From Arcobacter cloacae (GTDB lineage: Bacteria > Campylobacterota > Campylobacteria > Campylobacterales > Arcobacteraceae): DNA of 64,000 bases. A program made the translations under genes and the position numbers. The number at the start of each line of letters is the position of its first letter. The first letter of the stretch is position 1. The stretch lies in assembly GCF_013201935.1 (NCBI RefSeq), contig NZ_CP053833.1, positions 2,170,001-2,234,000 on the forward strand, read 5' to 3'. This document shows positions 26,999 to 34,789 of the stretch, in pieces. The notes beneath the pieces were generated by a model. That model was not told the origin of the DNA and ran no database searches. It saw only the letters and a program-made list of their open reading frames with translations.

Positions 26999-27717
26999 TA
27001 TCTAGTATTACTCCCCACTTTTTCTATTAATCCAGCATTTAATTCATCTATAGATTTTATAGCTTTTTGCGATTGCTCAAACCTTCTATGTGCATCAATT
27101 AACTCTACCATAGCTGTAACTGAATTAACATTTGATTTTTCAACTGCCCCTTGAACTAATAAAGTATCATTATTTTCAAATACTTCTAACTGATTTTGAT
27201 CAATTATTTTGTAAGTATTATCTCCAATTTTTTCCAAATTTGTATAAGCCGTTTTTACAACACCAATTTGCTCTACAAATTCTCCTTCCATAACTATAGG
27301 TTCATTATCAGCATTTAACACATTATTACCATTTGCATCAACTAAAAAATTATCTAAATTTTTAAATGAACCATCTCTTGTATATACAATATCTCCATTA
27401 GAATTTTGTATTTTAAAAAAAGTATCTGGATTACTTAATGCAAAATCCAAATTATTACCTGTCATAACAATTGGACCCATTTCTGAATTTATGTATTTTG
27501 AATCTATTTTTGGTATATTATTTGTAACTTCATTTACTTTAGTAGGCGTTTTACCTTCATTTTGCATTCTCTCTAAATAATAATTAAAAGTTGTTTCTGT
27601 AGTACCTTCTTGTTTAAAACCAAAAGTATTAACATTTGCTAAATTATTACTTATTTGATCTAAACGATTAATTTGATTAATCATTGATGCAGCAAGAGGA
27701 TAAACACCTTGATTCAT
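26998..27717 (-). CDS. flgF: Flagellar basal-body rod protein, FlgF type
   Basis: A 239-residue axial rod protein. It has the N-terminal family motif (INRLDQISNNLANVNTFGFK), a middle FlgG-like beta domain (DFALSNPDTFFKIQNSNGDI followed by VYTRDGSFK), and the C-terminal helix VTAMVELIDAHRRFEQSQKA. Length and the divergent C-terminal sequence fit FlgF rather than FlgG; an FlgG is encoded separately at 29.2 kb. It follows the CheZ-like gene by 13 bases. Confidence 0.82.
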   Translation of the reverse strand: MNQGVYPLAASMINQINRLDQISNNLANVNTFGFKQEGTTETTFNYYLERMQNEGKTPTKVNEVTNNIPKIDSKYINSEMGPIVMTGNNLDFALSNPDTFFKIQNSNGDIVYTRDGSFKNLDNFLVDANGNNVLNADNEPIVMEGEFVEQIGVVKTAYTNLEKIGDNTYKIIDQNQLEVFENNDTLLVQGAVEKSNVNSVTAMVELIDAHRRFEQSQKAIKSIDELNAGLIEKVGSNTR

Positions 27718-27730
27718 ACTTTATTCCTTT

Positions 27731-28672
27731 TTATTTATTGTTTGAAAATTCTGCTATTAATTTATCTAAGTCATCACCTATTAAATCATCTGTATCATCT
27801 CCATGAATATGCCTAGCAACAGCTATATCTTTTGCTCCACTATCATCTTCAAATAAGTTATTTAAATATAAAGATAATTTTCTAATAACAGACATAACTC
27901 TTTCGATTTTTTGTCTATTTATATCATTAAATTGCATTAATTCCATTGCTTGAAAAATTTGATTATCTTCTGCTTGTAATAAATCTTTTAAACCACTTAA
28001 AGAATTACTTATTAATTTTACTGAAGATAAATGTTCATCAAACACTTTAATATTTGGGAACTTGTTGTTCAATGATAAAAGTAAATTCGATTGTGAATTT
28101 AGAAATTTTTCATAATCTTTCAAAAATCTTCTAAGTTCGTTATTATTATCTAGTGTTAAGCTTAAAACATCAAAAATTTGTGAAACTTTTTCTTCAGAAT
28201 CATTAGCTACTTGAGTTAATTGATTTACAACTTTTGTATCTTTCTCAGCTGGTAAAGGGAAAACTCCTTCGTTTATCTTTGAAGAAGTCCAATCTTTTAC
28301 AATATCATCTTCGCTTCTAGTAACTGAATTATTTTTTTGAACAGTCTCTTCCAATTGTTTTGGTTGAACCTCTTCATCTTTTTCTACTTCTTGTAATGAA
28401 GCTGAAGATTCTATATCTTTTAACAATTCATCTATTTCAGTACTATCAACTATTTCCTTTTGACTATCACTTTCTATACCAAAACTTTCTAAATCAAACA
28501 CTTCTTCTTTTGAATTTATCTCTTCTTTTACTTCTTCTGTTTGAGATAATAGTTCTTCTATCTCTTTTGTATTAACTTTAGCTGTTTCTACTACTTCTTC
28601 TGGTTCGTTAGTATCATCTGATATCTCTAAACCATTCATCAAAGCTTCAATTTCTTCTTGACTCATACTCAT
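27731..28672 (-). CDS. CheZ-like phosphatase with FliM-type CheY-docking peptides
   Basis: A 313-residue protein with an unusual layout. Residues 3-15 (MSQEEIEALMNGL) match the N-terminal CheY-binding peptide of FliM (SQxEIDALLNG). Similar short motifs recur at about 34-44 (NTKEIEELLSQ) and 77-87 (STEIDELLKDI) within a long acidic, probably disordered segment (16-135). Residues 145-275 are helical; QFNDINRQKIERVM carries D250 and Q254 in the D-x3-Q spacing of the CheZ active site. The C terminus (DDLDKLIAEF, 300-309) resembles the CheZ tail that binds CheY. Role inferred: dephosphorylating CheY-P, perhaps while docked at or mimicking the switch. It follows cheY by 14 bases (from 28687). A bare FliM is ruled out by the lack of FliM_M and SpoA domains. 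Confidence 0.72.
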   Translation of the reverse strand: MSMSQEEIEALMNGLEISDDTNEPEEVVETAKVNTKEIEELLSQTEEVKEEINSKEEVFDLESFGIESDSQKEIVDSTEIDELLKDIESSASLQEVEKDEEVQPKQLEETVQKNNSVTRSEDDIVKDWTSSKINEGVFPLPAEKDTKVVNQLTQVANDSEEKVSQIFDVLSLTLDNNNELRRFLKDYEKFLNSQSNLLLSLNNKFPNIKVFDEHLSSVKLISNSLSGLKDLLQAEDNQIFQAMELMQFNDINRQKIERVMSVIRKLSLYLNNLFEDDSGAKDIAVARHIHGDDTDDLIGDDLDKLIAEFSNNK

Positions 28673-28686
28673 GATAAGACCTTATA

Positions 28687-29058
28687 TTATTTTTTCAATA
28701 CTCCATCAAGCTTCTCTTTTAAAACTTCAGCATTAAAAGGTTTAACAATGTAGTTATTTACTCCTGCTTTTAAAGCAGCAATTACTTCACTTTTCCCACC
28801 CTCAGTTGTAATCATAATGATAGGTGTTTTTTGATGAGTACCTTCAGATCTGATTTTCTTTACTAATTCCAAACCATTCATGTTTGGCATATTCCAATCA
28901 GTTAAAATAACATCATAATGTGCTTCACTAAGAAGTTTCCAAGCTTTTAAACCATCTTCAGCTTCATCAAAATCTTCTTTAGAGAATCCTAACTGCATAA
29001 CTACATTTCCAATAATTCTTCTCATTGTAGAACTATCATCCACTATTAGAATTTTCAT
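28687..29058 (-). CDS. cheY: Chemotaxis response regulator CheY
   Basis: CheY carries the phosphoryl signal from CheA to the flagellar switch. The product is a stand-alone 123-residue receiver domain: acidic pair D7/D8 (LIVDDSS), phospho-acceptor D54 (ILTDWNMPNMNG), T84/T85 (IMITTE), aromatic switch Y103 and K106 (NNYIVKPF). The ATG at 29058 is preferred over TTG codons two codons upstream because GGGA lies 7 bases before it. It leads the operon into the CheZ-like gene, so the kinase signal and its removal are co-transcribed with rod and MS-ring genes. Confidence 0.95.
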   Translation of the reverse strand: MKILIVDDSSTMRRIIGNVVMQLGFSKEDFDEAEDGLKAWKLLSEAHYDVILTDWNMPNMNGLELVKKIRSEGTHQKTPIIMITTEGGKSEVIAALKAGVNNYIVKPFNAEVLKEKLDGVLKK

Positions 29059-29103
29059 CAACAATCCCTTTGTAATTAAATAAATATTTTCAATAAATTA
29101 TGC

Positions 29104-29109
29104 ATTATA
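29104..29109 (-). promoter_or_regulatory. -10 box upstream of cheY
   Basis: The minus strand reads TATAAT within a very AT-rich divergent intergenic region (29059-29227), about 46 bases before the cheY ATG. The region is so AT-rich that chance matches are likely, so confidence is moderate. No sigma54-type GG-N10-GC pair stands out. Confidence 0.45.
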
Positions 29110-29192
29110 TATAATTTGATTTAAATTTATACTTAATACTATTATATAAAAAATAATCAATTAAATTTATCAAATTTTAATTATTCTTAAAT

Positions 29193-29198
29193 TATAAT
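29193..29198 (+). promoter_or_regulatory. -10 box upstream of flgG
   Basis: TATAAT at 29193-29198 on the plus strand, about 30 bases before the flgG ATG, with an AAAGGA ribosome-binding site between. Together with the minus-strand box at 29104-29109 it makes the 164-base gap a divergent promoter region. Confidence 0.5.
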
Positions 29199-29227
29199 TA
29201 AATAGAAGTAAAATTAAAGGAATTTCC

Positions 29228-30013
29228 ATGATTAGGGGACTTTATACAGCTGCAACAGGAATGAATTCTATGCAACATCAAATTGATGTTACATCAAACA
29301 ATATCGCCAATGTAAACACAACTGGATTTAAGCAAGATAGAGCAGAGTTTCAAGATTTAATGTATGAAACATTAAATTATACAGCAGGAAGGACTACGCA
29401 AATAAGTCTAAATCCTACTGGTATTGATGTAGGTTTAGGGGTAAGAATTTCGGGAGTTCAAAAAAATTTCACAGAGGGTGACTTAAAATTGACTTCTAAT
29501 CCTCTTGATTTAGCAATCCAAGGAAAAGGCTTCTTCCAAGTTACACTTCCAAGTGGAGAAATAGGTTACTCACGTAATGGAGCTTTTAAACTTGATTCAG
29601 AAGGAAATATTGTTAATGGAAATGGATATTTACTAGAACCAGCCATAACTATTCCTGAAGATGCGAAAGATATTTCAATTGGAAAAGATGGGATTGTATC
29701 TGTTACAAATGCTAATGGAGAAATAATTCTTGAACAACAAATTACAATTGCAGATTTTATAAACCCCGCTGGATTAATACCTTTAGGAGATTCACTATTT
29801 ATGCAAAGTGATGCATCAGGTGATCCTTTAGAAGGAAATCCTAATGAAGAGCAGTTTGGTTCTATTCAACAAGGAATGATTGAATTATCAAATGTTAAAC
29901 TTGTAAATGAAATGGTTGATTTAATAACAGCACAAAGAGCTTATGAAGCAAATTCTAAAGCTATAACAACAGCTGATAGTATGCTAGATATTGTAAATAG
30001 ATTAAAAAATTAG
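29228..30013 (+). CDS. flgG: Flagellar distal rod protein FlgG
   Basis: FlgG makes the distal rod. The 261-residue product is canonical: MIRGLYTAATGMNSMQHQID at the N terminus, then VTSNNIANVNTTGFKQDRAE, LDLAIQGKGFFQVTLPSG, and the C-terminal LITAQRAYEANSKAITTADS. It is the first flagellar gene on the plus strand, transcribed away from the cheY-led series. It is followed by two uncharacterised genes. Confidence 0.96.
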   Translation: MIRGLYTAATGMNSMQHQIDVTSNNIANVNTTGFKQDRAEFQDLMYETLNYTAGRTTQISLNPTGIDVGLGVRISGVQKNFTEGDLKLTSNPLDLAIQGKGFFQVTLPSGEIGYSRNGAFKLDSEGNIVNGNGYLLEPAITIPEDAKDISIGKDGIVSVTNANGEIILEQQITIADFINPAGLIPLGDSLFMQSDASGDPLEGNPNEEQFGSIQQGMIELSNVKLVNEMVDLITAQRAYEANSKAITTADSMLDIVNRLKN

Positions 30014-30028
30014 TCTTATATTAAATAG

Positions 30029-30406
30029 ATGAATTTAGATGAATTAAGAAAAGTTAGAAAAGAAAATCTCTTAGCACATAAAAAGAAAAAAAGAGAATAT
30101 TACTTAAAAAGTAAGTTCAAAAAAAAAGTAATTAATTACGAAGATGAATTAAATGATATAAATTTTCTTTCTAAAATTAAAGAAATAGCACATAATCAAA
30201 AACTTTATGTTGATGGAAGAATGGACTCAATTAAAAAAAAATTAAAAGAGTATCAAGAGTTCAAAAAAGAATATTATAAGCAAAATAAAGAAAAAATACT
30301 AGAGTATAATAAAGAGTATAGAGAAAGAAAAAAAGAAGAGCTAAGAGAGTATAGAAGAGATTATTATAAAAAATTAAAAAATAAAAATAAACTTGAAAAA
30401 GAGTAA
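30029..30406 (+). CDS. Very basic, coiled-coil protein downstream of flgG (unknown)
   Basis: A 125-residue protein made almost wholly of Lys, Arg, Glu, Tyr and Asn. No transmembrane segment or signal peptide. The C-terminal third (KEYYKQNKEKILEYNKEY, RERKKEELREYRRDYY) repeats a 'YY/YNK-x-NKEKIxEY' pattern that I have seen in phage and giant-virus proteins near HNH nucleases; the meaning here is unknown. It lies 15 bases after flgG and 3 bases before a membrane protein, so it is probably cotranscribed. The ribosome-binding site is poor, which fits coupled translation. Confidence 0.5.
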   Translation: MNLDELRKVRKENLLAHKKKKREYYLKSKFKKKVINYEDELNDINFLSKIKEIAHNQKLYVDGRMDSIKKKLKEYQEFKKEYYKQNKEKILEYNKEYRERKKEELREYRRDYYKKLKNKNKLEKE

Positions 30407-30409
30407 ATA

Positions 30410-31411
30410 ATGGCTAATAACGAAAATGAAGAATCTAAAACTCCTAATAAAGAGACCTCTGATGAACAAGAAGGTCAAGTAAATATAAAATTAGATAACG
30501 ACTCAACGATTAAAGATGATGATTTTGAGAAGAACAAAGAAGAGTTTATAAAAAAAACTAAAAAAAATCCTTTGAAAAAAATATTGTTAATTTTAGTAGC
30601 TTTTCTAGTTTCACTATTGTTAATAGGTGTAATCTTATATTTTACAGGCTTTTTTGAACAAAAAACTCAAGAACCAATAAATACAGAAACTAATCCTCAA
30701 ATGACTGCTCAAGAACAACCAGTAGTAGAAGAATACAAATTTGATTTAAAAGATATTAATTCAAAAAAATTGAATGATCAACTAGCGGCACTTACCAATA
30801 AAAACTTAAATGAAGAAAAACAAGAAGAGCTAGAAAAAATTGAAAATGAGAAAAGATTAATTGACGAAGAGAAAAAAAGAGAAGAAGAAGCTTTAAAAAT
30901 TCATGAAGAGAATTTATTAAAAGAACAAGAAGCTTTAAAAGAAAAAAAAGCTGAATTAGAAAAAGAAAAAGCTGAATTAGAGCTATTACGAGAAGAAGCA
31001 TTAAAAATTAAAGCCGAACTTCAAGTAAATCAAAATTCTTCTGTAGATTCAAATATTGAAATAGAAAATGATAAAGCAGAAACTAAAGATGAAAAAGATG
31101 AAATTGAAAATACAGATAAAATAGAAACTCCAAATAGTAATCAAAGTCAAAACAATGGCTTTTTAAAATTTATCAATGTAGCAAAAATAAAAGGTGTTTT
31201 GTATAAAAAATATCTTGATAGTGTTGTTGCTATAAATCCAAATGTTATACTTTGTAGAGATGATAAAAATAGAATTGAATTATATTATGGTCCATTTAAT
31301 TCAGATAACGAGAGAACCGAATTACTCAATAGATTAATTGATAATGGTTTTGAACAAGCTTACGAATTAGAATTTACAAAAGAAGAATTTGATAATAGAT
31401 GTAACTATTAA
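30410..31411 (+). CDS. Single-pass membrane protein with coiled coil and SPOR-like C terminus
   Basis: A 333-residue protein: acidic cytoplasmic N terminus (1-55), one transmembrane helix (about 60-82, KILLILVAFLVSLLLIGVIL), then a long periplasmic Glu/Lys coiled coil (about 130-205), a low-complexity linker and a C-terminal globular domain (about 250-333; YYGPFNSDNERTELLNRLID) with the 'GPF.s..eA..l...L...Gf..A' pattern of SPOR-like domains, which bind peptidoglycan. Position after flgG suggests a flagellar or polar-envelope role, perhaps a motor accessory. I cannot name a family. Confidence 0.6.
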   Translation: MANNENEESKTPNKETSDEQEGQVNIKLDNDSTIKDDDFEKNKEEFIKKTKKNPLKKILLILVAFLVSLLLIGVILYFTGFFEQKTQEPINTETNPQMTAQEQPVVEEYKFDLKDINSKKLNDQLAALTNKNLNEEKQEELEKIENEKRLIDEEKKREEEALKIHEENLLKEQEALKEKKAELEKEKAELELLREEALKIKAELQVNQNSSVDSNIEIENDKAETKDEKDEIENTDKIETPNSNQSQNNGFLKFINVAKIKGVLYKKYLDSVVAINPNVILCRDDKNRIELYYGPFNSDNERTELLNRLIDNGFEQAYELEFTKEEFDNRCNY

Positions 31412-31416
31412 ATGAT

Positions 31417-31953
31417 TTAAGAATTTTCTAAAATTTCTAAAGAGTTAGTTACATTGATTATTTTTTTATCTACATCTATATTTAAAATATATTTATCAAA
31501 AATATGAGGTATTAAAAATACTTTAGGGTAACCCTTAGATACCAATTCACTATCTGTCTCTATTTCAAAATAATCATTTAATGGGTATCTATGAAGTTCT
31601 TTCACTTTTCCCAATCGTAAATCATTTTCAAAAATTTCACACGAAATTAAATCAAACCAAAAAAATTCATTTTTCCCTAATTTACAATTTTCTTTTGTTT
31701 GTTCAACAGTTGAATAAAGTTCTTGATTTGTAAGTTTTTTTGCAGTTTCTACATCTTCGTAATTTTCAAATTTAATTAATTCTCTTGCAGAGTTATATTC
31801 TGAAACTTTTAATTGTAGATTTCTATTAGTTAAAAAAGTTGCACCTTTTTTAAATTGCTCTGGGAAATCAGAGTCTATAAAAAGTCTTAAATGACCTTTT
31901 AAACCAACAGCTTTCCCAAGTTTTGCAACATATATATTATTACTATTACTCAT
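31417..31953 (-). CDS. rimM: Ribosome maturation factor RimM
   Basis: RimM helps mature the 30S head and binds S19. The 178-residue product has the N-terminal RimM barrel (YVAKLGKAVGLKGHLRLFID) and a C-terminal PRC-type barrel (EFFWFDLISCEIFENDLRLG, then LIPHIFDKYILNIDVDKKII). It follows the KH-domain gene khpA by 3 bases in the standard rpsP-khpA-rimM order. It converges with the plus-strand gene ending at 31411; no terminator stands out in the 5-base gap. Confidence 0.95.
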   Translation of the reverse strand: MSNSNNIYVAKLGKAVGLKGHLRLFIDSDFPEQFKKGATFLTNRNLQLKVSEYNSARELIKFENYEDVETAKKLTNQELYSTVEQTKENCKLGKNEFFWFDLISCEIFENDLRLGKVKELHRYPLNDYFEIETDSELVSKGYPKVFLIPHIFDKYILNIDVDKKIINVTNSLEILENS

Positions 31954-31956
31954 AAA

Positions 31957-32196
31957 TTACTTTACTACTACTTGTATTTTGTAAGATATTCCATCTTTTG
32001 CCTTGCAACCATTTGCCATAGTTTTTAAAGCATTTATCATATTACCATTCTTTCCAATAAGTTTTCCTATATCAACACTATTTACACTTATTGTTATTTC
32101 AGCGAAATTTTCATCAATCAACTCTTTAGTAACAGTAACGTCTTCTGGTACACCAACAATTAGTTTCGCATAATTTTCTATGAATTTAGTAATCAT
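31957..32196 (-). CDS. khpA: KH-domain RNA-binding protein KhpA
   Basis: A 79-residue single KH domain with the GxxG loop IGKNGN, the small RNA-binding partner found between rpsP and rimM in many bacteria. It begins MITKFIENYAKLIVGVPEDV and ends ISYKIQVVVK, normal for the family. It is 16 bases after rpsP and 3 bases before rimM. Confidence 0.92.
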   Translation of the reverse strand: MITKFIENYAKLIVGVPEDVTVTKELIDENFAEITISVNSVDIGKLIGKNGNMINALKTMANGCKAKDGISYKIQVVVK

Positions 32197-32212
32197 ATTA
32201 TTTTCTAATTAA

Positions 32213-32440
32213 TTATTTTGAAGCTAATTTTTTAACTTTTTCAGATGGTTTAGCACCAACACTTAACCAGTAGTTATATCTTTCTTCGTCTATTTTTAAT
32301 ACTTTTGGCTCAACCACTGGGTTAAAATAACCAATTGATTCAATCCATCCTGAATCTCTTCTTTTTCTTGAATCTGTTACAACGATTCTGTAAAATGGTT
32401 TTTTGTTTCTTCCCATTCTTGTTAATCTAATTACTGTCAT
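32213..32440 (-). CDS. rpsP: 30S ribosomal protein S16
   Basis: A 75-residue S16: [20 protein letters not shown], then [20 protein letters not shown]. This is the complete family signature. A ribosome-binding site (AAAGGAAAG) lies upstream. A long imperfect inverted repeat in the 88-base gap after ffh may affect its expression. Confidence 0.98.
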   Translation of the reverse strand: MTVIRLTRMGRNKKPFYRIVVTDSRKRRDSGWIESIGYFNPVVEPKVLKIDEERYNYWLSVGAKPSEKVKKLASK

Positions 32441-32462
32441 GTTTTCTTTCCTTTTTTGATTT

Positions 32463-32519
32463 ATAGTATTGAATTCTAAACTCCAAAACTTAAGTTAAAA
32501 GTTTACAGCTCAATACTAT
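32463..32519 (-). repeat. Long imperfect inverted repeat in the ffh-rpsP gap
   Basis: Outer arms of 10 bp are perfect (32463-32472 ATAGTATTGA with 32510-32519). Inside, TAAACT (32477-32482) pairs with AGTTTA (32500-32505) and AACTT (32487-32491) with AAGTT (32492-32496). The transcript could fold into a rod of about 57 bases. On the minus strand it is not followed by a T-run, so it does not look like a simple terminator; a processing site, attenuator or mRNA-stability element are options. Confidence 0.6.
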
Positions 32520-32528
32520 TTTATTTAT

Positions 32529-33881
32529 TTATCTTGGAATTTTAGGCATTCCATTTGGTCCCATTTGAGACAACATATTTTGTAAGCCTTTCATTCCACC
32601 TTTGCTTGAAAGCTGTTTTGCCATTTTTGAAGCATTTTTAAACTGTTTTAAAATTTTGTTTATTTGAACTTCACTTAACCCTGAACCAATTGCAATTCTT
32701 CTTTTTCTACTTGCATTCATAAGCTCTGGATCTTCCCTCTCTTTTGGAGTCATAGAACCAATTAAAGCTTTTATTCTTTTTATTTCTGCTGAATTTTCAA
32801 AGTCCATATCTTTAATAGGTCCTGCCATTTGTGAAAGACCAGGAATCATTCCAATAATTGATTTCATAGAACCTAACTTACTCATCATTGAAAGTTGATC
32901 TAAAAAGTCATTAAAATTAAATTGACCTTTTTTTATTTTTTTAGTAACTTCTTTTGCTTTTTTCTCATCAATAATTGCAGATGTTTTTTCTGCTAATCCT
33001 TCAATATCACCAAGTCCTAAAAGCCTTGAAACTATTCTATCTGGAATAAACACTTCAAGATCTGGCATTTTTTCACCAATACCAATAAATCTTAATGGAA
33101 CTTCAACCTGATGAGAAATAGATAAAGCTACACCACCTTTTGTATCACCATCATATTTTGATAAAATAACACCGTCTATCCCAATTTTTTCTTTAAATGT
33201 AGTTGCTGTTTTTGTAGCATCATGTCCAGTTAAAGAGTCTGCTACATAAAAAATTTCATTAGGCTTTATCGTATCTTTAATGTTTTTTAATTGAGTCATC
33301 AACTCTTCATCAATTGCAAGTCGTCCTGCTGTATCGATTAAAAGTACATCATAAAACTCTTTTGTAGCTTTTTCTTTTGCAGCAATTGCTATTTTAATCG
33401 GGTCTTTTTCATTATCATCAAAATAGATATCAACATCAATTTGAGCTGCTATTTGTTTTAATTGCTCAACAGCTGCTAACCTTTGTAAGTCACAAGCTGC
33501 TACTAAAACTTTTTTCTTTCTTGTTTTTAAATAGTTTGCTAACTTACCTGTTGTTGTCGTTTTCCCTGAACCTTGAAGTCCTGTCATTAAAATTGTTGTT
33601 GGAGGAGTATTTGAAAAAACAAACCCTTGATTACCTGAAGTTGTTAAAAGGTTTGTTAACTCACTTTTTAAAGCTTTTAAGAATGAATCTTGACCTATTC
33701 CAGCACTCTTTGTCTGTAATTCTATAGCAGTAATCAATTCTTTTGTAGTTTTGTGATGAACATCTGCTTTTAATAGAGCTTTTTTTAATTCTGATGTTGC
33801 TTTATTTAAAGCTGCAACATCGTCTTGATGTCTAATTTTATTTACTGCATTTCGTATCGAACCGGTTATTGAATCAAACAA
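32529..33881 (-). CDS. ffh: Signal recognition particle protein Ffh
   Basis: Ffh binds signal sequences and 4.5S RNA for cotranslational targeting. The 450-residue product has an N domain, a G domain (GLQGSGKTTTTGKLA, DTAGRLAIDEE, SKYDGDTKGG) and a Met-rich M domain ending GMKGLQNMLSQMGPNGMPKI. The start is a TTG with a GGAG site. It stands upstream of rpsP on the same strand. It is distinct from the SRP-like FlhF at 11 kb. Confidence 0.97.
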   Translation of the reverse strand: MFDSITGSIRNAVNKIRHQDDVAALNKATSELKKALLKADVHHKTTKELITAIELQTKSAGIGQDSFLKALKSELTNLLTTSGNQGFVFSNTPPTTILMTGLQGSGKTTTTGKLANYLKTRKKKVLVAACDLQRLAAVEQLKQIAAQIDVDIYFDDNEKDPIKIAIAAKEKATKEFYDVLLIDTAGRLAIDEELMTQLKNIKDTIKPNEIFYVADSLTGHDATKTATTFKEKIGIDGVILSKYDGDTKGGVALSISHQVEVPLRFIGIGEKMPDLEVFIPDRIVSRLLGLGDIEGLAEKTSAIIDEKKAKEVTKKIKKGQFNFNDFLDQLSMMSKLGSMKSIIGMIPGLSQMAGPIKDMDFENSAEIKRIKALIGSMTPKEREDPELMNASRKRRIAIGSGLSEVQINKILKQFKNASKMAKQLSSKGGMKGLQNMLSQMGPNGMPKIPR

Positions 33882-33990
33882 AATTTATCTCCACAATTTT
33901 TAAATTATGGGATTTTACAAAAAATTTACTTTGATTTAGATTAAATAAAGATTTATATTTAAGTTTTTTTTTAGCTTTTATTTTTATAAA

Positions 33991-34010
33991 AAGCCCTACA
34001 AATAGGGTTT
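33991..34010 (-). terminator. Terminator after the purE-rluA operon
   Basis: Hairpin AAGCCCTA-CAAA-TAGGGTTT (stem CCCTA/TAGGG extended by a G-U and two A-T pairs) flanked by A and T runs on both sides. On the minus strand it follows the rluA-family gene and is followed by CTTTTTATAAAAAT, so it can end the operon that begins at purE. Confidence 0.75.
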
Positions 34011-34033
34011 TTTATTTTTTAAAACCTTAATTT

Positions 34034-34789
34034 TTAATTAAAGTCATACACTTTAAACTCTTTTGGTTCAGGAGATTCAAAAGTATAATCAAAAATTTTT
34101 GTTACTTTTGAGTGAAGTAAAACTCTATTTACATTAGATGAAGTTCTTCCATAAATTGCATCTCCAATAATTGGTAGTCCAACAGAATTTAGATGAACTC
34201 TAATTTGATGTGTTCTTCCTGATTCTATTACAACTTTTATTTTTGATTTATTTCCTTCAACTAGAAGTGGATAAACTGTACTTTTAGCAGGTTTTCCTCT
34301 TTTCATATCAATTTTTGATTTTGCCATACCTCTATCTTTAGTCGTTAATATTGGCTTATCAATCTCTATTTCTTCTATAACTTTTCCTTCAACAATAGCA
34401 ACATACTCTTTATAAACTCTATTGGCTTGGAACTCTTTTATTGCTTTTTTTTGAAACTCTTCATTTTTTGCAAACATCATAACACCACTTGTTTCTTTGT
34501 CAAGTCTATTAAGTAAAATTGCATTTTCATATTTTTTTGCTATATCATCAGCTGTTAAAAATGCTGGTTTATCAACTACTAAAATATCTTTATCTTCAAA
34601 AATTACTTTTATTTTATTTATCTCTTTAACAGTGAATTTCGTATCAACTCTAATTTCACCTCGTGCGATTAAAACTTTTTTGTCTCCAACTTTTACTACG
34701 CCTCTATCTATTAACTCTTTTGCCTTAGAATTAGATATTTTTTCTTGTAATGCTAATAATTTATATGCTTTATCATATGCTACAGCCAT
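34034..34789 (-). CDS. RluA-family pseudouridine synthase
   Basis: Isomerises uridines in rRNA or tRNA; the exact target is not readable. The 251-residue product has a short N-terminal S4-like RNA-binding part (about 10-55) and the RluA catalytic domain. The motif LLNRLDKETSGVMMFAKN places the catalytic Asp at residue 97; ESGRTHQIRVHLNSVGLPII is the second signature. It overlaps waaA by 10 bases. H. pylori has the same neighbour order (HP0956-HP0957). Confidence 0.9.
   Translation of the reverse strand: MAVAYDKAYKLLALQEKISNSKAKELIDRGVVKVGDKKVLIARGEIRVDTKFTVKEINKIKVIFEDKDILVVDKPAFLTADDIAKKYENAILLNRLDKETSGVMMFAKNEEFQKKAIKEFQANRVYKEYVAIVEGKVIEEIEIDKPILTTKDRGMAKSKIDMKRGKPAKSTVYPLLVEGNKSKIKVVIESGRTHQIRVHLNSVGLPIIGDAIYGRTSSNVNRVLLHSKVTKIFDYTFESPEPKEFKVYDFN

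Noticed and set aside
29059-29227. Sigma54 or sigma28 promoter in the divergent cheY-flgG region
   Set aside because: No GG-N10-GC pair or sigma28-type -10 (CGATAT) was found; only AT-rich TATAAT boxes.
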